Part shown: positions 55,546 to 62,252 of the stretch, one piece after another | Layout of the letters: every line of letters begins with the position of its first letter | Numbering within the stretch: position 1 is the stretch's first letter | Assembly (NCBI GenBank): GCA_046349635.1 | Contig: JAXMBX010000017.1 | Coordinates: forward strand, 1-64,000 | Direction: 5' to 3' | DNA from: JAXMBX01 sp046349635 | GTDB taxonomy: Bacteria; Planctomycetota; Planctomycetia; Planctomycetales; Planctomycetaceae | Length of the DNA stretch: 64,000 bases | The notes under the pieces: generated by a model | The model's database searches: none | Told to the model about the DNA's origin: nothing | The model's input: the letters and a program-made list of their open reading frames with translations, nothing else | Made by a program: the position numbers and the translations under genes

Positions 55546-56733
55546 ATGCAAACCGTCGTCTCTCTTCTGCAGCAACTGGTCGCCATTCCCAGCGTCAATC
55601 CGATGGGACGAAACGTCTCCGGCCCGGAGTATTACGAGACGAAAATCGCCACCTTTCTCGAAAGTTATCTGCGCGACCTCGGTGTCCCCGTCCATCGGCA
55701 GCCGGGACTTCCGGGGCGGGATAACCTCATTGCCCGCTATGACGCCCCAAACTCTTCCACGACCCTGCTCCTCGACGCCCACATGGATACCGTCCCCGTG
55801 GAGGGGATGATCATCCCGCCGTTTGAACCCCGTATCGAGAACAACCGGCTGTATGGCCGGGGGGCGTGCGACATCAAAGGTGGGATGGCGGCGATGCTGG
55901 CTGCCTTCACCCGTCTGGTCCGCGAACGCCCGGCGCACTCCGCCAATGTGCTGCTGTCCCTGACCTTTGATGAAGAATCGACCGCGCAGGGGGCGATTTA
56001 TCTCTCCCGGCTGTGGACATCCGAACTCGGCGCCTGCCCTTTGATCACCAGTCCCCCCGACCTGGCTCTCGTGGCCGAGCCGACGGATCTGGATATCGTC
56101 GTCGCCCATCGGGGGGCGACCCGCTGGAAAATCAAAACGACCGGCAAGGCGGCCCACAGTTCTCAGCCGGAGAAGGGTGTCAACGCGATCTACAAGATGG
56201 CCCACATCATCTTCGCGCTGGAACAATATGCCCAGCAGCTCCCCAACCTTCGCCCGCCGCATCCTCTGTGTGGTTCCGCGACGTTGAGCGTCGGCCGGAT
56301 CGAAGGAGGGATCAGCGTGAACACCGTTCCCGATGAATGTACGATCGAAATCGACCGCCGCGTGATCCCCGGCGAGAACGGGCTGGATGTCATCCCTCAG
56401 GTGGAAGAGTATCTTCAGCAGAACGTGGCCGTCGAGTTTGAATTTTTGCCCCCGTGGCTCAACGGCATGACGCTGACCGACAACAACAATGGCCTGTGGG
56501 CGGATCGGCTGATGGAGAAAATCTCCGCTGTTGTCGGCCCGCGCAAGAAAGTGGGGGTTCCCTACGGCACAAATGCCTCCCGTCTCTGCGCCACCGGCGT
56601 CCCCGGGATTGTCTTCGGCCCCGGCTCGATCCAGCAGGCGCACACGATCGACGAGTGGATTCCGCTGGACGAACTGGAGCAGTCGAGCGAAATTTATTTC
56701 CGTTTCTGCGCGGAGACGTCAAACTGGAAGTGA
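55546..56733 (+). CDS. M20 family metallopeptidase (ArgE/DapE type)
   Basis: Zinc-dependent amidohydrolase of the acetylornithine deacetylase / succinyl-diaminopimelate desuccinylase group, cytoplasmic. From the ATG at 55546 (MQTVVSLLQQLVAIPSVNPM) it has 395 residues. Metal and catalytic motifs are LLLDAHMDTVPVEGM (~75-89), LYGRGACDIKGGMAAMLAAF, LTFDEESTAQG (Glu-Glu) and VAEPTDLDIVVAHRG. The dimerisation domain follows (KAAHSSQPEKGVNAIYKM) and the last metal ligand is in IVFGPGSIQQAHTIDEW. The sequence does not separate ArgE from DapE or related deacylases. Its stop overlaps the start of the next gene (GTGA), so the two are probably translationally coupled. Confidence 0.9.
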   Translation: MQTVVSLLQQLVAIPSVNPMGRNVSGPEYYETKIATFLESYLRDLGVPVHRQPGLPGRDNLIARYDAPNSSTTLLLDAHMDTVPVEGMIIPPFEPRIENNRLYGRGACDIKGGMAAMLAAFTRLVRERPAHSANVLLSLTFDEESTAQGAIYLSRLWTSELGACPLITSPPDLALVAEPTDLDIVVAHRGATRWKIKTTGKAAHSSQPEKGVNAIYKMAHIIFALEQYAQQLPNLRPPHPLCGSATLSVGRIEGGISVNTVPDECTIEIDRRVIPGENGLDVIPQVEEYLQQNVAVEFEFLPPWLNGMTLTDNNNGLWADRLMEKISAVVGPRKKVGVPYGTNASRLCATGVPGIVFGPGSIQQAHTIDEWIPLDELEQSSEIYFRFCAETSNWK

Positions 56734-58133
56734 GTTTTCGTCCCCTTCTCTCTTCTGGGACTATATCGAGGCGAATTCTCTCCTCGCTCAACGCAGTGTT
56801 GCTCGTTGCGATTGTTTCGTCTCCGGTGACAGCACAGGATTTCAGTTGGCCCAGGGGACTCAATGGAACCTCTGGATCTGTGGGGTCAAGGAACAACGAT
56901 GAATACGCCACGCTGACCGATGGCACGTTCCCACCGATAGACCACAACCCTGACTCGGAGGAAAAGAAACGTCTGGTTGTCGAGTGGGGCAAGGTTTCGA
57001 TGGGCTATACGGTCTCTAACCTCTTGTCTACGAAGGGGAACCAATATTGGACCACCTGGAAAGATGATTCCTCGCTTCGCCGAGATCGCCGACTTTCGAT
57101 TCGTGGCAGATTGCTCATCGAGTCCGCAGACGGTAAAAGCCGCAAGCCGATTGATTGGGTTCAGGGAGTGAGCGTCATCGTCTCGCACCTCCCGGACAAG
57201 CGACATGACTGGTCGCGTCGTTATGAACGAAACGATGCCGTCCGAGGGGATTTTGTGATCTGGGAGAAAGGCGAATTCCTGGCAGACGTGACTCTCAGCG
57301 AAATTGAGAGGCCGATCGGCAAGAATGCGCGCTTCCAGGTTGCACTCTCGCTAGGTCAGAAAGGAGGAAAAACAATCACCTGGGAGAACACCGACGGTGC
57401 ATTGCCACAATCGGTCACGATGCTCACGATTCCCGGCCCGCCTCCGATTTCCGAGACGATGCAGATTATTAACGTAGCGGACGTCAATGCAGCGACCCTG
57501 ATACGAGCCGTCAATCATCTCCAGGCGATGGGCAAAGAGAAGGCTCTTCAGGAACTACGCGCCTTTTTGAAAATTGCTCGGGATTCAGGCGAAAGTCACC
57601 GCATCACGGAAAACATCGACACCTCCAGCCGATCTTCGGTGCTCTCGATCCTTCCAATCCTGTTCGACAATCCAGAGTGGAGGACGACGTTCGATCCTCC
57701 CTGGGAGGACTCAAAATTCTGGCCCTTGTACCCATACCACATCCAGAATGATATTCCATTCGTTTTTGCAGGCGGATTTGAAACCGGACCGCTTCCGGAT
57801 CGGGAGGAACTTCGAGTATCTCAAGCCGAAACGGACGGGAAGTTTTTGATGAAACCCCTGCGCCCCCTCGATAACCCATTGGTCGCTGCAGAGCGTTTTT
57901 TAGCCCTCCCTCAAACACAACGTCTCAAGAATTTTCAATATGACTATTTCGCGGACGACATCTATCAGCAGGCTTGGCGGATGATTGAGGGAGCCGAGAT
58001 GACAGACTCCATCCGGAAAAAAATTTCGGATGCCAGCTCAATCGATATCCCTGATTGGAACGCTCGCACACAACTGCTCCAAAAATTCAAAATCCACTGG
58101 AGCGAGAAGGAGCAGAAATACATCCTTAAGTGA
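56730..58133 (+). CDS. Secreted protein of unknown function
   Basis: I do not recognise a family. The GTG at 56730 overlaps the stop of the M20 gene and gives a credible signal peptide (basic MSFRPLLSSGTISRR, hydrophobic VLLVAIVSSPVTA, cleavage at TAQD). The mature 430 residues look like a normal soluble protein: RLVVEWGKVSMGYTVSNLLS, RLSIRGRLLIESADGK, WEKGEFLADVTLSEIERPIG (a beta-rich region), then a helical half with LIRAVNHLQAMGKEKALQEL and EWRTTFDPPWEDSKFWPLYP. Two prolines and aromatics dominate the C-terminus. Base composition is AT-richer than its neighbours, which may mean relaxed codon use or later acquisition. Confidence 0.7.
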   Translation: MSFRPLLSSGTISRRILSSLNAVLLVAIVSSPVTAQDFSWPRGLNGTSGSVGSRNNDEYATLTDGTFPPIDHNPDSEEKKRLVVEWGKVSMGYTVSNLLSTKGNQYWTTWKDDSSLRRDRRLSIRGRLLIESADGKSRKPIDWVQGVSVIVSHLPDKRHDWSRRYERNDAVRGDFVIWEKGEFLADVTLSEIERPIGKNARFQVALSLGQKGGKTITWENTDGALPQSVTMLTIPGPPPISETMQIINVADVNAATLIRAVNHLQAMGKEKALQELRAFLKIARDSGESHRITENIDTSSRSSVLSILPILFDNPEWRTTFDPPWEDSKFWPLYPYHIQNDIPFVFAGGFETGPLPDREELRVSQAETDGKFLMKPLRPLDNPLVAAERFLALPQTQRLKNFQYDYFADDIYQQAWRMIEGAEMTDSIRKKISDASSIDIPDWNARTQLLQKFKIHWSEKEQKYILK

Positions 58134-58151
58134 AACGCATCTGTTTCACTT
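58128..58151. terminator. Bidirectional hairpin between convergent genes
   Basis: A perfect 9-bp palindromic stem (AAGTGAAAC-GCATCT-GTTTCACTT). The stop codon of the plus-strand secreted protein lies in the left arm and the stop of the minus-strand cysteine desulfurase in the right arm. There is no T-run, so termination strength is uncertain. Confidence 0.6.
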
Positions 58152-59284
58152 GCCTCGCATGCGATTGACGATTTCCGCGATGCGGCGGATGCCGGCGTCG
58201 ATTTCTTCCGGCGTGTTTTCGTGCCCCAGGCTGAAGCGGACGGAGGATTTTGCCAGTTCCGGTGGGCAGCTCATGGCGAGGAGAATCGGGGCGGGTTCCA
58301 TCGAGCCGCTGGCGCAGGTGCTGCCTAGCGAACAGGCGACCCCGGCCAGATCGAGGGCCACGAGGAGCGCTTCCCCGTCCAGTCCGGGAAAGGCGATGTT
58401 GAGGGTGTTGGGCAGCCGGGCGGCTCCTTCGCCGTGGACGAGGACGGGCACGCACTCCCGCTCCAGTCCTGCCTGCAGTTGATCCCGCAGCGCGGTGATC
58501 TTTTTTGTCCTTGCGTCTGCGTCCTTGTGCCATAGTTCAGTGCCGTTGCCATTCCGGCGATTAACGCGACCGCTTCCGTTCCCGCTCGGCGTTCCTGTTC
58601 CTGGTGCCCGCCGACCAGTTGCGGGGTCAGGCGTAGTCCCTTTCGAACGAGCAACGCCCCGATCCCACGTGGCCCGTGAAACTTGTGGGCCGCCAGGCTG
58701 AGGGTCATCGCCCCCGATTCATGGAAATTGACCGGGATTTTTCCGACGGCCTGGACTCCGTCCAGGTGCAGTGGAATTTTCTGCTCCGCACACCACGCTG
58801 CGAGTGGGGCGACGTTTTGAATCACGCCGGTTTCATTGTGGGCGAGCAAGAGCGTCACCAATCGCACCGGTTCCGTGGAAAACAATTCCCATGATCGTTT
58901 GATCAGATTTCCTTGCACACTGATCGGCAACTCGTGGATCTCAAAGCCTTCCGCCACCAGTCGGGCGCAGGTCTCCGCGACGGAGGGATGTTCCCCCGGT
59001 CCGGAGAGAAGCGTCCCCCGATTGCTGCCGCATAATCCCCGGATGGCGAGCGTGTTGGATTCCGTTCCGCCGCTGGTGAAGACGACTTCCTCCGGGTTTG
59101 CGCCCAGGATCGCCGCGAGTGATTCGCGGGATTCTTCCAGGACGCGTCGGGCACGGCGTCCGGCCGCATGCCGACTGCCGGGGTTCGCGAACGCCTCGCG
59201 CATCACCCGCGTGACAGTCTCGATCACTTCCGGCGCAGGGGGCGTGGTGGCATTGTGATCGAAGTACAATTCCGCTTGAGTCAT
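58146..59284 (-). CDS. Cysteine desulfurase (IscS/NifS family), one frameshift
   Basis: PLP enzyme that takes sulfur from cysteine for Fe-S cluster and thio-cofactor synthesis. The N-terminus is YFDHNATTPPAPEVIE; then FTSGGTESNTLAIRGL, LLLAHNETGVIQNVAPLAAW, the PLP-lysine region LSLAAHKFHGPRGIGALLVR (~200-219) and QLVGGHQEQERRAGTEAVAL. At the T6 run 58501-58506 (A6 on the coding strand) the frame shifts by one. An added A gives QKKITALRDQLQAG and then VPVLVHGEGAARLPNTLNIA. The active-site Cys loop follows (ACSLGSTCASGSMEPAPILL). The repaired protein has about 379 residues, normal for the family. No iscU or iscA is adjacent. Confidence 0.9.
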
Positions 59285-59348
59285 GCCGGCGCTCTAGTGG
59301 CCTGTGTTTACAGGCTGGCGATTTGTATCAATCATCGTCAAACGCGCA

Positions 59349-59385
59349 CATGCCCACCCTGCCACTTCGTGGCGAAGTGGGCATG
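59349..59385. repeat. 37-bp palindromic dispersed repeat, copy 2
   Basis: Perfect outer arms CATGCCCAC/GTGGGCATG and inner arms GCCAC/GTGGC around TTC. It matches the element at 4172-4208. It sits 24 bases downstream of the S1 gene's stop and in front of the cysteine desulfurase start, so it could end S1 transcription. Confidence 0.75.
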
Positions 59386-59409
59386 CCACCCCGAAGAACC
59401 AGTCCACTA

Positions 59410-60900
59410 CTACTTGCCGCGACCGAAGAGAAAACTTTCCCCCCCGCCGCCAGCGGTGCCACCCTTGAGGGGGCCTTTGCGTTTCCGTTCGTACGCAGCC
59501 CCTCCTCCGGGAGCCAGGTCTTCATCCTTCGGCTTGGGAGCATTTTCTGGCTTGGCCGAGAGTGCTTTCAAGGAGAGGGCGATGCGGCGCTTGTCGCGGT
59601 CCACGGACAGGACTTTCACTTCGACTTCCTGGCCCAATTTGACCACGTCCGTCACGCGATGGACCCGCTTGTGGTCCAGTTCGCTGATGTGGATCATCCC
59701 TTCCACGCCGGGGGCCAGTTCCACGAACGCTCCGAAGTCGGTCGTCTTGGTCACTTTCCCCTGCACGGTGTTGCCGACGGGGAACCGCGATTCCAGATCG
59801 CCCCACGGATTGGACTGCAACTGCTTCATCCCCAGGCTGATTTTCCCCTTCTCCTTGTCGGCGGCGAGGATCTTGACCTCGACCTGCTGACCTTCCTTGA
59901 GGAGTTCCGAGGGATGATTGATGCGGCTCCAACTGATTTCGCCGACGTGCAGCAGGCCATCCGCACCACCCAGGTCGATAAATGCCCCGTAGTCCTTGAG
60001 GGTCTTGACCGTGCCGGTGACAACCTGTCCCACTTCGAGCTTCTTCCAGATCTCTTCGCGGTTTTCGGCCCGGACGTCCTCCAGATAGGACCGCCTGCTG
60101 ACGACGAGATTGCGCTTCTGCGGATTCACTTCGATGATTTTGACCCGCAGTTTCTGCCCCAGGAATGTTTCGAGGTTGGAGACGAAGCCGAAATCGACCT
60201 GACCGGCGGGGAGGAAGCCCCGCAGGTTACTGATCGAAACTTCCAGTCCCCCCTTGTTTACCTTGGTGGCGGTGCAATCGACCACCTGGCCGATGGAGAC
60301 TTCATCCCAGTTCCCGGCAGGACGAGCCGCGCGGGGGAGGCTGCAGTGAATCAGGCCTTCGGTCGGATCGTACTTATCCACCACGACGTCCACGGTTGCG
60401 CCAACAGCCGGAACCTTCCCTTCGAATTGCTTCGTCTGGATGCAACCGGAGGACCGGAAGCCGACGTCTAGAATGACCGTCTCTCCGAGCGCGGATTGCA
60501 CGGTCCCCTTCAGTTTCGTCCCCGGCTGCAGATCATCTTCACTCTGCGGGAGCGCGGGCCCCTCTTCCTTGGCGGGTGCGGGACGAGCCACCGCGCCGGG
60601 GATCTCTCCCGAGGCGAGGGCGGCTGCGATTTCCGCTTCCGTCTCCGGATCCAGTTCGGTTCCCTTGCGGGAGGGAATCGACACCGGACCGCTCGGCGGC
60701 GAGGGCATCGGAATCCCAGGACTCTGTGCGACTGCTTTGTCGTCACTTGCGAGCACCGTCGGATTCAACTGCACCTTGGGGCGGGGTGTTTCCGCGGCCG
60801 GTTCGGCTGCGGGAGCAGGCTCAGGCGGGGGAGCATCGGTCGCCACAGGAGCGGGGGTGGGAGCAGTTTCTTCACTCGACGGAACTTGATCGGAACTCAT
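59410..60900 (-). CDS. rpsA: S1 RNA-binding domain protein (ribosomal protein S1-like)
   Basis: RNA-binding protein with four S1 repeats, probably the 30S protein S1 that brings mRNA to the ribosome. The first ~120 residues are Pro/Ala/Glu-rich and disordered (PEPAPAAEPAAETPRPK). S1 domains begin near 130 (KLKGTVQSALGETVILDVGF), 218 (VVDCTATKVNKGGLEVSISN), 302 (VVTGTVKTLKDYGAFIDLGG) and 386 (TVQGKVTKTTDFGAFVELAP). The last two have the classic GAF-D/E-L pattern and GLLHVGEIS or GMIHISELD. E. coli S1 has six domains; a four-domain form is normal in Gram-positives and planctomycetes. The Gly-rich end (GGTAGGGGESFLFGRGK) is extra. Confidence 0.9.
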   Translation of the reverse strand: MSSDQVPSSEETAPTPAPVATDAPPPEPAPAAEPAAETPRPKVQLNPTVLASDDKAVAQSPGIPMPSPPSGPVSIPSRKGTELDPETEAEIAAALASGEIPGAVARPAPAKEEGPALPQSEDDLQPGTKLKGTVQSALGETVILDVGFRSSGCIQTKQFEGKVPAVGATVDVVVDKYDPTEGLIHCSLPRAARPAGNWDEVSIGQVVDCTATKVNKGGLEVSISNLRGFLPAGQVDFGFVSNLETFLGQKLRVKIIEVNPQKRNLVVSRRSYLEDVRAENREEIWKKLEVGQVVTGTVKTLKDYGAFIDLGGADGLLHVGEISWSRINHPSELLKEGQQVEVKILAADKEKGKISLGMKQLQSNPWGDLESRFPVGNTVQGKVTKTTDFGAFVELAPGVEGMIHISELDHKRVHRVTDVVKLGQEVEVKVLSVDRDKRRIALSLKALSAKPENAPKPKDEDLAPGGGAAYERKRKGPLKGGTAGGGGESFLFGRGK

Positions 60901-61221
60901 TACGGCTACCTGAACGAAAAGACGGCTGAAAATTCTCCGGCTCGAAAGACCGGAGCGGGGGAGAAGACGCTGATGATGATCGGGCGGGGTGAGCGTCCGA
61001 GAGATCGGACTCTTGCCTCACGGCCGATGCCTCCGCTCGCAGCGCGAAGAGTAAGGCAGCATCAGAATACTCAAACTCTCAGGCCAACACCACTATTTGC
61101 CGATTTTCAGCAGATTTTAACCCAGGTTTTTCACACGGTCTGGCCGGAGATTTTGCTCGTTCAGCGTCCAGACTGTCGGCAACTCTCGTGCGGATCGAGC
61201 AGGGCCGACTCCGCCGAGGCT
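60901..61221. other. Intergenic region
   Basis: These 321 bases lie between the end of the 3-hydroxyacyl-CoA dehydrogenase gene and the S1 start, both on the minus strand. An AT-rich patch at about 61095-61145 is a plausible S1 promoter region. No gene is seen. Confidence 0.45.
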
Positions 61222-62076
61222 CTACCGGGCATACACGTAAAAGCCTTCTCCCGATTTCCGCCCGAGCTTCCCGCCATCGACCATCCGTACCAGGAGCGGA
61301 GAGGGGCGAAACTTCGGGTCTCCCAACTCTTTGTGCATCACCCGCAGGATATCCAGGCAGACATCCAGCCCCACGAGATCCGCCAGTTCCAGCGGTCCCA
61401 TGGGATGGTTGCAGCCGAGTTTGACCAGCTTGTCGATCGTCGCGGCGTCCCCCACCCCTTCCTGCAGGGAGAAAACCGCCTCATTGATCAAGGGCATCAG
61501 CACCCGGTTCACCACGAATCCCGGGCTGTCGATGACCACCAGGGCTTCTTTCCCCATCTGGATCGCCAGTTCGCGGGTTTTGGCGATGGTCTCCTCGGAG
61601 GTGCGCAAGCCGCGCACAATCTCCACCGGCTGCATGATGGGGACGGGATTAAAGAAGTGCATCCCGACGAAGAGTTCCGGCCGTTTGATCGCCGCCGCCA
61701 GCCGCGTGATCGAAATGCTGGAGGTGTTCGACGCCAGGATCACCCCTGGTTGGGCGAACTCGTCCAACTGCTTCAAAACCTTGCTTTTGAGTTCCTGGTT
61801 CTCGGAGACCGCCTCGATGACATACTCCGCTTCCGAGACCGAGGACAACTCCGATTGCCAGCGGATCCTCCCCAGGACTTCGTCCGCGGACTTTACGGAG
61901 ATCTTTCCGCGCTGGATTCCTTTCTCGACAGAGGTGGCCATCTGCTTTTTTGCAATCTCCTGCTGGGCGGGATTGATTTCGACGACGTCGACCTGCAGAC
62001 CGCGCACGGCGGCTGTCTCCGCGATCCCCCGCCCCATTGTCCCCGCCCCGATCACTGCAATCCGCTGAAATGCCAT
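61222..62076 (-). CDS. 3-hydroxybutyryl-CoA dehydrogenase family protein
   Basis: NAD-dependent oxidation of 3-hydroxyacyl-CoA to 3-ketoacyl-CoA, in fatty acid or butyrate-type metabolism in the cytoplasm. The 284 residues are the classic single-domain HBD length. Rossmann motif VIGAGTMGRGIAETAA (~7-22), VIEAVSENQELKSKVL, SNTSSISITRLA, GMHFFNPVPIMQPVEIVRGL with the catalytic His, and FVVNRVLMPLINEAVFSLQE all appear. The C-terminal domain has GCNHPMGPLELADLVGLDVC and ends RKSGEGFYVYAR. No thiolase or crotonase gene is adjacent, so the pathway is open. Confidence 0.93.
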   Translation of the reverse strand: MAFQRIAVIGAGTMGRGIAETAAVRGLQVDVVEINPAQQEIAKKQMATSVEKGIQRGKISVKSADEVLGRIRWQSELSSVSEAEYVIEAVSENQELKSKVLKQLDEFAQPGVILASNTSSISITRLAAAIKRPELFVGMHFFNPVPIMQPVEIVRGLRTSEETIAKTRELAIQMGKEALVVIDSPGFVVNRVLMPLINEAVFSLQEGVGDAATIDKLVKLGCNHPMGPLELADLVGLDVCLDILRVMHKELGDPKFRPSPLLVRMVDGGKLGRKSGEGFYVYAR

Positions 62077-62252
62077 CGCATGACTCCCAGGTGAATATCT
62101 TGTGGTCGCGTTGTTTCAAGCGGCGACCTGCCCCTATCTTGGCACAATTCCGCGCCGGAGTCAGCAGACTTGCAGCGCAAAAGAGCACACAGAAGATCAC
62201 TGTGACGACAGGAGCAGCGACGAAATTGACGCGGATCTCCGAAGGGGTTCGC

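Noticed and set aside
60496..62094. Plus-strand open frame of 532 codons
   Set aside because: Antisense to the S1 and 3-hydroxyacyl-CoA dehydrogenase genes.
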